The notes: generated by a model from the letters alone, not told the origin. 64,000 nucleotides of DNA from Kitasatospora sp. CB01950 (GCF_001905465.1 NZ_LISX01000009.1:36731-100730); one strand, 5' to 3'. Positions 54,943 through 63,498 are shown, counted from the first letter of the stretch. Program-made: numbers and translations.

Positions 54943-56323
54943 ATCGTTGAACGACAGCATTCCTCGGCTGGTGGTGGCCGCCCCGTCCTCCGGCTCGGGC
55001 AAGACCACGGTGGCGACCGGCCTGATCGCGGCACTGGCGGCGCGCGGGCTGAAGGTGTCCCCGCACAAGGTCGGCCCGGACTACATCGACCCCGGCTACC
55101 ACGCGCTGGCCGCCGGGCGTCCGGGCCGCAACCTGGACGCCTGGATGAGCGGCCCGGACCGCATCGCGCCGCTGTTCGCGCACGGCGCGGCCGGGGCGGA
55201 CGTCGCGGTGGTCGAGGGCGTGATGGGCCTGTACGACGGGGCGGCCGGGCAGGGCGAGTTGGCGTCGACGGCGCAGGTGGCGAAGCTGCTGCGGGCACCG
55301 GTGGTGCTGGTGGTGGACGCCTCCTCGCAGTCGCGGTCGGTGGCGGCGCTGGTGCACGGCTTCGCGTCCTGGGACCCGCAGGTGCGCCTCGCCGGGGTGA
55401 TCCTCAACAAGGTCGCCTCGGACCGGCACGAGACGCTGCTGCGGGAGGCCCTGGAGGAGGGCTCCGGGGTGCCGGTGCTCGGCGCGGTGCGGCGGGCCCG
55501 GGCGGTGGACACGCCGTCCCGGCACCTGGGCCTGGTGCCGGCCGTGGAGCGTTCGGCGGAGGCCCTGCGGGCGGTCCACGAGATGGGCGAACTCGTCGCC
55601 GCCTCCGTCGACCTGGACGCCGTCCTGGCCCTGGCCCGCTCCGCGCCGCCGCTGAACGCGCAGCCGTGGGACGCGGCGGACGAGGTCGAGCGGTTCGCCG
55701 GGCCCCGGCCGAGGATCGCACTGGCGGGCGGGGCGGCGTTCTCCTTCTCGTACGCGGAGAACGCCGAACTGCTGGCCGCCGCCGGGGCCGAGGTGGTGCC
55801 GTTCGACCCGCTGCACGACGAGCAACTGCCGGAGCGGACGGCGGGGTTGGTGATAGGCGGCGGCTTCCCGGAGGTGTACGTCGCCGAGTTGAGCGCGAAC
55901 GCGTCGCTGCGCACGGCGGTGGCCGAACTGGCCGCGACCGGCGCGCCGGTGATCGGCGAGTGCGCCGGACTGCTGTACCTGGGGCGGGAGTTGGACGGCC
56001 TGCCGATGTGCGGGGTGCTGGACGCGACGGCCCGGATGACGTCCCGGCTCACCCTCGGCTACCGGGAGGCGGTGGCGCTCGCGGACTCCCCGCTGGCGGC
56101 GGCCGGGTCCCGGGTGCGCGGGCACGAGTTCCACCGCACCGTCACCGACCCGGTGGCCGGGCCGTCCCCCGCCTGGGGCTGGCGCACGCCCGCCGGACCG
56201 CACACCGAGGGCCACCTGCACGGCTCGGTGCACGCCTCCTACCTGCACCTGCACTGGACGGGCGCCCCGGCGCTGCCGGCCCGGCTGGTCCGGCACGCCG
56301 CCGACTGGGCGGCCGGGCGCTGA
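54932..56323 (+). CDS. cobB: Cobyrinic acid a,c-diamide synthase (CobB/CbiA)
   Basis: About 463 residues from TTG 54932, overlapping the cobO end; TTG 54947 is an equally possible start, giving 458. The N-terminal P-loop is APSSGSGKTTVATG with HKVGPDYIDPGYH (about 45-57) and VEGVMGLYDG. The C-terminal glutamine amidotransferase domain has GGGFPEVY, the Cys nucleophile in GECAGLLYLG (about 345) and a His in GHEFH. It amidates carboxyls a and c of cobyrinic acid. Last gene of the B12 operon; stop at 56323, before a 82-base gap to a convergent gene. Confidence 0.93.
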   Translation: MSGRSLNDSIPRLVVAAPSSGSGKTTVATGLIAALAARGLKVSPHKVGPDYIDPGYHALAAGRPGRNLDAWMSGPDRIAPLFAHGAAGADVAVVEGVMGLYDGAAGQGELASTAQVAKLLRAPVVLVVDASSQSRSVAALVHGFASWDPQVRLAGVILNKVASDRHETLLREALEEGSGVPVLGAVRRARAVDTPSRHLGLVPAVERSAEALRAVHEMGELVAASVDLDAVLALARSAPPLNAQPWDAADEVERFAGPRPRIALAGGAAFSFSYAENAELLAAAGAEVVPFDPLHDEQLPERTAGLVIGGGFPEVYVAELSANASLRTAVAELAATGAPVIGECAGLLYLGRELDGLPMCGVLDATARMTSRLTLGYREAVALADSPLAAAGSRVRGHEFHRTVTDPVAGPSPAWGWRTPAGPHTEGHLHGSVHASYLHLHWTGAPALPARLVRHAADWAAGR

Positions 56324-56405
56324 CTGGGCGGCCGCGCGCCGACGGCATTGGGCTTCTGACGGCGTCGGCCGCGCGGGCGGGGTGCTCGCGCGGCCGGGCG
56401 GTCGG

Positions 56406-57905
56406 TCAGACGGCCTTGCTGTTCGGGTGCTTGGCGGGTTCCTCCTGCTGGGTGGCCAGGCCCAGTGAGCGGCGCAGCGAGATGATCTCGTCGTCGCCCA
56501 AGTTGTCGTAGGCGGCGTCCAGTTCACGGCGGAGCGTGGCGTTGTCGGTGGACTTGGAGGCCGCCAGGTAGTGGTCCGCGGCGGTCTTGGACTTGCCGAT
56601 CAGGCGGTCGACGGTCGCCTTGTCGACGCCGGCCAGGTGGGCGGAGGAGAGCATGCTCGCCTGCTTGCTCGCGGCGGCGTTCATCTCCTTCGCCCAGCTG
56701 CGGAACGCCTGCGGGTCGTCCTCGATCTCGACGTCCTCGTCCGGGCCCTTGGCCCAGACCTTGTCGAACTGGTTGGTGGCGTCGAGCAGGTCGCGCTGGT
56801 TGTTGGACAGGCTGCTGGGCATCTTCTGCAGCGAGCCGCTGCGCTCGGACTTGTCCTGGTTGCCCAGGAAGCAGACGACGCGGTGGGCGGAGGAGATCTT
56901 CCAGGCCGCCTTGTCCGGGTAGAAGAAGAAGGTGCTGACCTGCTCCGGGATCGACCAGGTGTCGGCCACGTAGCTGTCCACGGCGTCCAGGCAGGTGTCC
57001 TCGGCCTCCGCCCGCAGCGCGTCCTCGCCCGGGTAGTCGCCGCTCTGCAGCTTGGTGGGCTTGGTCGCGTAGGTCTCGCCGAAGTGCGTGGACGTGCAGT
57101 CGGTGGCCCGGACCATGCCCGGCGTGGTCTTGTTGAAGCACTGGCCGACGTTCAGCCGGAACGGCGAGTTCGCCGAGAGGCTGCCCGTGTTCGAGGTCTC
57201 CGACGTGTGCGAGGGAGTCCGGTCCGAGTCGTCCGAGAAGTCGTCGGCGCTGAAGAGGCCGCCGAGGACCGCGAGGACGAACAGCACCATGCCGAGGCTG
57301 CCGGCCACGATGCCGGTGACCGCCAGGCCCTTGCCGCGCTCGCCGGTCCGCTTGATCTGGCGCAGCGCGCCGACGCCCAGGCCGATGGCGATGAAGCCGA
57401 AGTAGCAGCAGATGATGCCGGTGATCAGCGAGGCGATGGCCAGGTTGTTGGTGTAGAGCGAGCGCTGCGGCACCGGGTACATCATCGGGCCGGTGGGCAC
57501 GCCCGGCGGGTACTGGGCGGTCCCCCACGGCTGCTGAACGCCCGTCGGCGCCCACGGGTTGGCCCCGTCGGGCGCGGGCGGCAACGGCGCGCCGGGGGGC
57601 GGCACGGGGGCCCCGGGCGGCGGCGTGGACGGCATCGCCCACGGGTTCGCCGGCGGTGCGGGCGGTGCGGTGGGCGGCGCGGGCGGCGCGGCGGGCACCT
57701 CGGGCGCGACGAGCGCGGGCTCGGCGGGCGCGGGCTCGGCGGGCGCGGGCTCGGCGGGCGTCTCGGCAGGCACGGCGTCCTCCGCCGGCCGCTTGGTGAA
57801 GGAGACCGGGGCCGCAGGCGCGGTGGGTGTGGTGGGCGTGGTCGGGGAGTCGTCCCGGGCGGCGTCGGGGCCGGCCTCCCCGGTGCGTTCCTGGTCGAAC
57901 GACAT
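56406..57905 (-). CDS. DUF4190 membrane protein with septum-formation-type extracellular domain
   Basis: 499 residues from ATG 57905. The N-terminal 145 residues are low-complexity, with repeated PAEPA units and a Pro-rich run before NPWAPTGV. Two transmembrane helices in the DUF4190 pattern (LYTNNLAIASLITGIICCYFGFIAIGLGVGALRQIKRTGERGKGLAVTGIVAGSLGMVLFVLAVLGGLF, about 150-215) follow. The extracytoplasmic part has the septum-formation-like segment LNVGQCFNKTTPGMVRATDCTSTHFGETYAT and two further Cys, then an Asp/Ser-rich helical tail. Probably a cell-envelope protein with a possible cell-division role; the name of the domain does not prove function. Convergent with cobB. Confidence 0.8.
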   Translation of the reverse strand: MSFDQERTGEAGPDAARDDSPTTPTTPTAPAAPVSFTKRPAEDAVPAETPAEPAPAEPAPAEPALVAPEVPAAPPAPPTAPPAPPANPWAMPSTPPPGAPVPPPGAPLPPAPDGANPWAPTGVQQPWGTAQYPPGVPTGPMMYPVPQRSLYTNNLAIASLITGIICCYFGFIAIGLGVGALRQIKRTGERGKGLAVTGIVAGSLGMVLFVLAVLGGLFSADDFSDDSDRTPSHTSETSNTGSLSANSPFRLNVGQCFNKTTPGMVRATDCTSTHFGETYATKPTKLQSGDYPGEDALRAEAEDTCLDAVDSYVADTWSIPEQVSTFFFYPDKAAWKISSAHRVVCFLGNQDKSERSGSLQKMPSSLSNNQRDLLDATNQFDKVWAKGPDEDVEIEDDPQAFRSWAKEMNAAASKQASMLSSAHLAGVDKATVDRLIGKSKTAADHYLAASKSTDNATLRRELDAAYDNLGDDEIISLRRSLGLATQQEEPAKHPNSKAV

Positions 57906-58018
57906 GGGTTTCCCCCTCGGGACGTGGAACTGTTCGACGGCTGCGCGAATATATCGGACCGGTCCGTCGGTCTCCCAACGCGTTCTCCGTCCGATCCCGG
58001 GCCGCACCCCGAAGCCCG

Positions 58019-58037
58019 TTGCATACAATGCATACAA
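58019..58037. promoter_or_regulatory. Two tandem TGCATACAA repeats at the GntR gene start
   Basis: TTGCATACAATGCATACAA contains TGCATACAA twice, back to back. The ATG at 58028 lies inside it, and TACAAT (58024-58029) reads as a good -10 hexamer, so the repeats are a candidate auto-operator. This also makes a later GTG start for the gene plausible. Confidence 0.5.
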
Positions 58038-58696
58038 CGCTCTACGCTGCCGGTGTGCAGACCGGGAGCATCCACCACAGCCTGCGGGCCCTGATCCTCG
58101 ACGGCCGCTACCCGCCGGGTGCGCGACTGGGCGAGGTGGAGGTCGCGGAGACCCTCGGGGTGAGCCGCACTCCGGTCCGGGAGGCATTCCGGGCGTTGAC
58201 GGCGGACGGGCTGCTGGCCGCCGCCGGGCGCGGTGTCCGGGTGGTGGAGCTGTCCGCGGAGGAGCTGTCGCACGTCTACCGGGTGCGGGCCGCGCTGGAG
58301 GCGCTGACCGCCGAACTCGCGGCCGAGCGGCAGCGGGCGGGCCGGCTGGCCCCGGCCGAGCTGACGGATCTCGCGGCGCTCGCCGACCGCACCCACCGGG
58401 CCACCGTGGAGCGCGAGTTGACGGAGGCGGTACGGCTGAACCGGCAGTTCCACCGCCGAGTGGCGGAGCTCGCCGCCAACCCGGTCGCCCTGCACTCGCT
58501 GGAACGGCTGTGGGACCAGATCCAGGTCTCCACCCGCCGTTCCCTGCACGCGCCCGACCGCACCGCCCTGGTGGACGACCAGCACCGTGAGCTGCTGGCC
58601 GCCGTGACCGCCGGGGATCCGGCCGCTGCCGGGGCGGCCGCCCGGCGGCACGTCCTGGACACCTGCGCCGCTGCCCGGCCGCCCGAGAAGGAGTGA
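58028..58696 (+). CDS. GntR-family (FadR-type) transcriptional regulator
   Basis: 222 residues from ATG 58028; GTG 58055 would give 213 and leaves the TGCATACAA repeats fully upstream. The winged helix has ILDGRYPPGARLGEVEVAETLGVSRTPVREAFRALTADGLLAAAGRGVRVVEL, typical of GntR. The C-terminal FCD effector domain has RVRAALEALTAELAAE, RLNRQFHRRVAELAANP and a DQHRELLAAVTAGDPAAAGAAARRHV tail, where conserved Asp/His residues usually hold a metal. It probably controls the OsmC gene four bases downstream, with which it is cotranscribed. Confidence 0.9.
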   Translation: MHTTLYAAGVQTGSIHHSLRALILDGRYPPGARLGEVEVAETLGVSRTPVREAFRALTADGLLAAAGRGVRVVELSAEELSHVYRVRAALEALTAELAAERQRAGRLAPAELTDLAALADRTHRATVERELTEAVRLNRQFHRRVAELAANPVALHSLERLWDQIQVSTRRSLHAPDRTALVDDQHRELLAAVTAGDPAAAGAAARRHVLDTCAAARPPEKE

Positions 58697-58700
58697 CCTG

Positions 58701-59177
58701 ATGGCCCTGTCCCACCACTACGCGGTCCGCGTCGACTGGACCGGCAACCTCGGTACCGGCACCGACACCTACCGCTCGTACTCCCGCGACCACGACATCG
58801 CCTCGGACGGGGTGCCGACGCTGCTCGGCAGCGCCGACAAGACCTTCCGCGGCGACCGTTCGCGGTGGAACCCGGAGCAGTTCCTGCTGGCCGCGCTCGC
58901 CCAGTGCCACATGCTGTCGTACCTGTCGCACTGTGCGCGCAGCGGCGTGGTGGTGCTGTCCTACGCGGACGCGGCGGAGGCCACCATGGAGACCTCGGGC
59001 GGCGGCGGCCGGTTCGTCTCGGCGATGCTCCGGCCCCGGGTGGAGATCGCCGACGAGTCGATGCGCGCGCAGGCCGAGGCCCTGCACGGCCCGGCCGGCC
59101 AGGACTGCTTCATCGCCTCCTCGGTGAACTTCCCGGTCCACCACGAGCCCGTGGTGACGGTCCGGTCCGTTTCCTGA
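58701..59177 (+). CDS. OsmC/Ohr-family peroxide-resistance protein
   Basis: 158 residues. The family's two reactive cysteines are in AQCHML (about residue 69) and QDCFIA (about 135). Conserved beta-strands HHYAVRVDWTGNLGTGTDTYRSYSRDH and the final SVNFPVHHEPVV are present. OsmC-like proteins reduce organic hydroperoxides with a Cys pair and a lipoyl-type reductant. It starts four bases after the GntR gene stop, so the regulator likely controls it. A few bases downstream is the palindrome TGTAGC-TG-GCTACA. Confidence 0.9.
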   Translation: MALSHHYAVRVDWTGNLGTGTDTYRSYSRDHDIASDGVPTLLGSADKTFRGDRSRWNPEQFLLAALAQCHMLSYLSHCARSGVVVLSYADAAEATMETSGGGGRFVSAMLRPRVEIADESMRAQAEALHGPAGQDCFIASSVNFPVHHEPVVTVRSVS

Positions 59178-59197
59178 CGATTCGTCAACTCTCTTGG

Positions 59198-59211
59198 TGT
59201 AGCTGGCTACA
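59198..59211. promoter_or_regulatory. Perfect palindrome upstream of the secreted hydrolase gene
   Basis: TGTAGC-TG-GCTACA (6+2+6) lies about 85 bases before the hydrolase start. It resembles, but for one inserted base, GTAGCTGGGCTACAG at 32096-32110 upstream of the hydroxyacyl-CoA dehydrogenase gene. Operator function is inferred only from symmetry. Confidence 0.4.
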
Positions 59212-59295
59212 GGGGACACCCTGGGGTTGGCTCCAGGAAAAAGACGGTGGCTGGGGGGATCGATTCGGGCGGCGCGACGGCGAAGACTCGTGGTC

Positions 59296-60810
59296 ATGCG
59301 AATGGCCATGCGAATCACTCCACGGGGCGCCGCGCTCGCCGCCGCCACCACCGTCCTGCTCGGCCTGACGGCGCCGCTCGCCGCCGGCGCGCCCGCCCCT
59401 GCCCGCCCCGCCTGGGGCGCGTGCGCGGGCGGCACGCCGGACGGCCGGCAGCTGTGCGCGGAGGTGACCGTCCCGGTCGACTACCGACAACCCGACGGGC
59501 CGTCACTGACGCTCGCGATCTCCCGGATTCCCGCCGCCCGGCCCGACCAGCGGCGCGGGGTGCTGGTGCTGATCCCGGGCGGCCCGGGCGGCTCCGGCCT
59601 GAACGGGCCGAGCGGCGCCGTGAACCGACTGCCCCCGGAGGTCCGGGACCGCTACGACCTGATCGGCTTCGACCCGCGGGGGGTCGGCCGCTCCGGTCCG
59701 GTCTCCTGCGGGCTGGGCGACGCCGACCTCTCGCCCGGCCGGCTGCTGCCCTGGCCCGTGCCCGGCGACCACGGCGTCGACGCCAGTGCGGCCACCGGCC
59801 GGCGCATCGCCGACCTCTGCGCGGCCAACGGCGGTCCGGTGCTGCGCAGCAGCACCACGCGCAACGAAGCACGGGACATCGACCGGATCCGGCAGGCCCT
59901 CGGCGAGCGCCGGATCTCCGCCTGGGGCGTCTCCTACGGCACCTACGCGGGCGCGGCGTACGCCACGATGTTCCCCGACCGCACCGACCGGATCGTGCTG
60001 GACAGCAACGACAATCCGGATCCGGTGAACGCCGAGCGCAGCTGGCTGGCCGCGTTCGCCACCGGCGTGGAGGACCGCTTCCCGGATTTCGCGGCCTGGG
60101 CCTCCTCCCCCGCCGCCGGCGAACTGCGCGTCGCCGACACCCCCGAGCAGGTCCGCGCCGCCTACCTGGAGGCCGCCCGGCAACTGGACGCCGCCGCGCT
60201 GCCCTGGCCCGGCAACAACCCGGCGGTACTGGACGGCAACGGCCTGCGCGCCATGCTGCTGAACGGCCTCCAGGCCGACAACAGGTTCCCCACCCTGGCC
60301 ACCCTGATCCTGTCCGCCCTGCGCCACACCCCGCTGCCCCCGCAGGTCCCCGGGCCGAACGATCCGACGCCGGCGCAGCTGCAGGCCACCGCGGCGATCT
60401 CGACCGCCACGCTGTGCAACGACGTGGCCTGGCCGCGCGGCGTCGACGCCTACGCCGCCGCGGTGGCCGCCGACCGGGTCGCGCACCCGCTCACCGCGGG
60501 CATGCCGGTGAACGTGACGGCCTGCGCGTTCTGGCACTGGCAGCCCGCCGAGCCGCCGGTGCGGGTCACCTCCGACGGGCCGTCGAACGTGCTGCTGGTA
60601 CAGAACCTGCGCGATCCGGCCACGCCGTACGCGGGGGCGCTGAAGCTGCGCGCGGCGTTCGGCGACCGGGCCCGGATGGTCACCGTCGACTCCGGCGGCC
60701 ACCGCGCCTACCTGGCCAACGGGAACGCCTGTGGCGACGCGCTGGTGTCGGAGTTCCTGGCCACCGGGCACCGCCCGGCCCGGGACGCGTTCTGCCCGAA
60801 GGCCGGGTGA
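59296..60810 (+). CDS. Secreted alpha/beta hydrolase, TAP (tripeptidyl aminopeptidase) type
   Basis: 504 residues from ATG 59296; two further in-frame ATGs follow within 12 bases. A Sec signal peptide (RITPRGAALAAATTVLLGLTAPLAAGAPA) precedes VDYRQPDGPSLTLAISRIPA. The alpha/beta hydrolase core has the oxyanion GGPGGSG and FDPRGVGRSGPVSCGLGD, the nucleophile elbow WGVSYGTYAG (about 213), and near the C-terminus the SDGPSNVLLVQNLRDPATPYAGALKLRAAF (Asp) and SGGHRAYLANG (His) segments of the TAP-like C-terminal domain. Probably an exported aminopeptidase or tripeptidyl peptidase of the SCO/Slp type. Confidence 0.93.
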   Translation: MRMAMRITPRGAALAAATTVLLGLTAPLAAGAPAPARPAWGACAGGTPDGRQLCAEVTVPVDYRQPDGPSLTLAISRIPAARPDQRRGVLVLIPGGPGGSGLNGPSGAVNRLPPEVRDRYDLIGFDPRGVGRSGPVSCGLGDADLSPGRLLPWPVPGDHGVDASAATGRRIADLCAANGGPVLRSSTTRNEARDIDRIRQALGERRISAWGVSYGTYAGAAYATMFPDRTDRIVLDSNDNPDPVNAERSWLAAFATGVEDRFPDFAAWASSPAAGELRVADTPEQVRAAYLEAARQLDAAALPWPGNNPAVLDGNGLRAMLLNGLQADNRFPTLATLILSALRHTPLPPQVPGPNDPTPAQLQATAAISTATLCNDVAWPRGVDAYAAAVAADRVAHPLTAGMPVNVTACAFWHWQPAEPPVRVTSDGPSNVLLVQNLRDPATPYAGALKLRAAFGDRARMVTVDSGGHRAYLANGNACGDALVSEFLATGHRPARDAFCPKAG

Positions 60811-60867
60811 GGCCGTTGCGCGATCCGATCCACCGGCCGCACCGCCCCGACCGGGAGCGGTGCGGCG

Positions 60868-60927
60868 GACCGCCAATCACCGGACCGCCAATCACCGGAC
60901 CGCCAATCACCGGACCGCCAATCACCG
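60868..60927. repeat. Four perfect tandem copies of a 15-base unit
   Basis: The unit GACCGCCAATCACCG occurs four times without gap or mismatch (60868-60882, 60883-60897, 60898-60912, 60913-60927). It lies in the convergent gap between the hydrolase and the ABC permease. The unit has no inverted symmetry and no spacer, so it is a minisatellite and not a CRISPR. Copy number may vary between strains. Confidence 0.9.
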
Positions 60928-60950
60928 GGCCGCTCGTCGCCGGGCCGGCG

Positions 60951-62555
60951 TCAGCCCAGGTCGCGGCGGTGCAGCCCGGCCAGGCCCGCCAGGGCGACGA
61001 GCGCGGCCAGCGCGGTGGACCACAGCAGCGGCGCGGCCGTGACGGCGTTGCCGGGCAGGTGCGGCAGGTGGGTGAACGGGGACAGGTCGAGCACCCACTG
61101 CGGCAGTTGCAGGATCGGGCCGAGCCAGGCGACCAGCACGAACACGCCGTAGCCGGCCCAGCCTGCCGCCGTCCAGCGCGGCAGCAGGCCGTACACGGCC
61201 AGGGCCACGGCGGCGGTCAGCCACACCGCGGGCAGCTGGACGAGCGTCGCGCCGAGCATCCGGCCGACGGCGTCGCCCGTCCCGCCGCCGAGCGCCGCGC
61301 TCTGCGCCAGGCCGGCGGTGGCGCCGACGACGGCCAGCAGCACGGCACTGCCGAGCAGCGGGAACAGCAGGTGTCCGCCGGCCCAGCGCAGCCGGGAGAC
61401 GGCCCCGGCCAGCACGGGTTCGGCCCGGCCGGCGCTCTCCTCGGCGCGCAGCCGCAGCACGGACTGCACGGCGTACACGGCGGCGATCATCCCGAACACC
61501 CCGGCGATGGTGGACAGGTAGGCGTTCAGCACGCCCTGCTGTCCGCCGAGCCGGGCCATCAGGTCGGCCATCTGCCGGTTGTCGCCGACCAGGTCGACCA
61601 CACCCTTGGCGACGCTGCCGAACACCGCGCCGCCCGCGGCGAAGGCCAGCGCCCAGCCGAGCAGGGCGCCGCGCTGCAGGCGGCGGGCCAGCGCGGCGGC
61701 GTTCGCCAGGCCGGGTGCGGCGGCGGCCGGGCCGGGGCGCTGCGGGAGCATGCCGGCGCCCAGATCGCGGTGCTCGACCAGGGCGCGGGCGAGCACGGTG
61801 AGCAGTGCGGCCCCGCCCAGCGGCAGCGCCAGCACCCACCAGCGGTCGTCGGCGAACGCCCGGACCTGCTCGCTCCAGCCGATCGGGGAGAGCCAGACCG
61901 CCCAGCCGGTGCCGCTGCCGGAGTCGCCGACGGCGCGCAGCACGAAGGCGATGCCGATCGCCGCCCCGGCCAGGCCGTTGGCGGCCCGGCCGGTCTCGGC
62001 GACCTGCGCGGTGACGGCGGCCAGCGCGGCGAAGAACAGCCCGGTGGCGCCGAGCGCGAGCCCGAACGCCAGCGCCCCGGCGGCCGACTGACCGGCCGCC
62101 AGCAGCACGATCGTCACCAGGGCGGCCAGCGCGGCGTCGGCGGTGAGGGCGGTGGCCAGCGCGGCGGTCAGCGGGGCGCGGCGGCCGACCGCGCCGGCGC
62201 CGATCAGTTCGAGCCGGCCGTCCTCCTCCTCCGCCCGGGTGTGCCGCACCACCAGCAGGGTGGACATCAGCGCGGCCAGCACCGCCCCGAACACGCCCAT
62301 CCGCCACGCGGTCAGCCCGCCGATGGTGGAGCCGTCGAAGATCGGGCCGTACAGGGCGCGCAGCGAGCCGTTGCCGTCGATGCCGGCGGCGAAGGTCCGC
62401 CGGGAGGCCTCGTCGCCGTACAGCTTGCGGAAGGAGAAGGCGGTGGAGGCGACCATGCCGGTGCCGATGTAGACCCACACCGGCAGGGCGATGCGGTCGC
62501 GGCGCAGGGCGAGGCGGTACAGGGTGCCGGTGCCGGCCAGCGTGTAGCCGCTCAT
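60951..62555 (-). CDS. ABC-2 type exporter permease
   Basis: 534 residues from ATG 62555. About 12 hydrophobic helices arranged as two repeated six-helix halves: first half starts LYRLALRRDRIALPVWVYIGTGMVASTAFSF, second starts RLQRGALLGWALAFAAGGAVFGSVAKG. A soluble stretch with DLGAGMLPQRPGPAAAAPG separates them. This is the TnrB/tetronasin-resistance-like ABC-2 permease type of streptomycetes. Paired with the ATPase gene whose stop overlaps its start (ATGA), it should export a hydrophobic drug or lipid. A MarR/GbsR regulator is divergent. Confidence 0.87.
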   Translation of the reverse strand: MSGYTLAGTGTLYRLALRRDRIALPVWVYIGTGMVASTAFSFRKLYGDEASRRTFAAGIDGNGSLRALYGPIFDGSTIGGLTAWRMGVFGAVLAALMSTLLVVRHTRAEEEDGRLELIGAGAVGRRAPLTAALATALTADAALAALVTIVLLAAGQSAAGALAFGLALGATGLFFAALAAVTAQVAETGRAANGLAGAAIGIAFVLRAVGDSGSGTGWAVWLSPIGWSEQVRAFADDRWWVLALPLGGAALLTVLARALVEHRDLGAGMLPQRPGPAAAAPGLANAAALARRLQRGALLGWALAFAAGGAVFGSVAKGVVDLVGDNRQMADLMARLGGQQGVLNAYLSTIAGVFGMIAAVYAVQSVLRLRAEESAGRAEPVLAGAVSRLRWAGGHLLFPLLGSAVLLAVVGATAGLAQSAALGGGTGDAVGRMLGATLVQLPAVWLTAAVALAVYGLLPRWTAAGWAGYGVFVLVAWLGPILQLPQWVLDLSPFTHLPHLPGNAVTAAPLLWSTALAALVALAGLAGLHRRDLG

Positions 62556-63460
62556 CGGGCGGCCGCCGTCGAGGGGGTGTCGGCCGGGTCGTTCTCGTAG
62601 TGGCGCAGGAAGAGCTCTTCCAGCGTCGGCGGCCGGCTGGTGAGGCTGCGCACGCCGACGGCGGTGAGTTCGGCGAGCAGGGTTCCGAGCTGTTCGGTGT
62701 CGACGTGGCAGCGCAGCCGGTTGCCGTCGACGGTCAGGTCGTGGGCGTAGGCGGGGTGCGGCGGCGGGCCGGTGAGGACGGCGTCCACCGAGGTGCGGGT
62801 GAGGTGGCGCAGCTCGTCGAGGGTGCCGGTCTCGACGGTGCGGCCGGCCCGGATGATCGACACCCGGTCGCAGAGCGCCTCCACCTCGGACAGGATGTGG
62901 CTGGACAGCAGCACCGTGGCGCCCCGTTCGCGGGCCTCGCCGACGCACTCGCGGAACACCTCCTCCATCAGCGGGTCCAGGCCGGAGGTGGGTTCGTCCA
63001 GGATCAGCAGGTCGCTGTCGCCGGCGAACGCCGCGACCAGGGCGACCTTCTGCCGGTTGCCCTTGGAGTAGGAGCGGCCCTTCTTGGTGGGGTCGAGTTC
63101 GAAGCGCTCCAGCAGCGCGGCCCGGCGGGCCGGGTCGAGTCCGCCGCGCAGCCGTCCGAGCAGGTCGATCGCCTCCCCACCGGAGAGGTTGCGCCACAGC
63201 GTCACGTCGCCCGGCACGTAGGCGATGCGGCGGTGCAGCGGGACGGCGTCGCGCCACGGGTCGCCGCCGAGCAGGGTGGCGGTGCCGGAGTCGGCGCGCA
63301 GCAGGCCGAGGAGAACGCGGATGGTGGTGGACTTGCCCGACCCGTTGGGGCCGAGGAACCCGTGAACCTCGCCCTGCTCGACCGTGAGGTCCAGTCCGTC
63401 CAGGGCGCGGGTGCGGCCGAAGGTCTTCACCAGGCCGGACACCGAGATGGCGGTCGTCAT
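62552..63460 (-). CDS. ABC exporter ATP-binding protein
   Basis: 302 residues. Single ABC domain: Walker A LGPNGSGKSTTIRVLLG (about 39-46), the signature KGNRQKVALVAAF (a variant of LSGGQ), Walker B LLILDEPTSGLDPLMEEVF and the switch His in LSSHILSEVEALCD. The C-terminal 90 residues (TRTSVDAVLTGPPPHPAY...) are the domain common in drug-resistance ATPases (CcmA/DrrA-like). It energises the ABC-2 permease with which it is coupled. A -35/-10-type pair and an operator-like palindrome lie just upstream at 63468-63498. Confidence 0.94.
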   Translation of the reverse strand: MTTAISVSGLVKTFGRTRALDGLDLTVEQGEVHGFLGPNGSGKSTTIRVLLGLLRADSGTATLLGGDPWRDAVPLHRRIAYVPGDVTLWRNLSGGEAIDLLGRLRGGLDPARRAALLERFELDPTKKGRSYSKGNRQKVALVAAFAGDSDLLILDEPTSGLDPLMEEVFRECVGEARERGATVLLSSHILSEVEALCDRVSIIRAGRTVETGTLDELRHLTRTSVDAVLTGPPPHPAYAHDLTVDGNRLRCHVDTEQLGTLLAELTAVGVRSLTSRPPTLEELFLRHYENDPADTPSTAAAR

Positions 63461-63467
63461 GAATTCG

Positions 63468-63498
63468 ACGCTACTCTTGTTTCACAACTTCGTGAAGT
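63468..63498 (-). promoter_or_regulatory. Promoter/operator of the ABC exporter and divergent GbsR/MarR gene
   Basis: On the minus strand, TTCACG (63491-63496) and TAGCGT (63468-63473) are 17 bases apart, only eight bases from the ATPase start. The palindromes TTCAC-N6-GTGAA (63481-63496) and ACTTC-GT-GAAGT (63487-63498) overlap the -35 and spacer. A divergent MarR-type product would block both genes by binding here. Confidence 0.6.

Noticed and set aside
60868..60927. CRISPR array
   Set aside because: Repeats are 15 bases, directly abutting with no spacers, and no cas genes are near.
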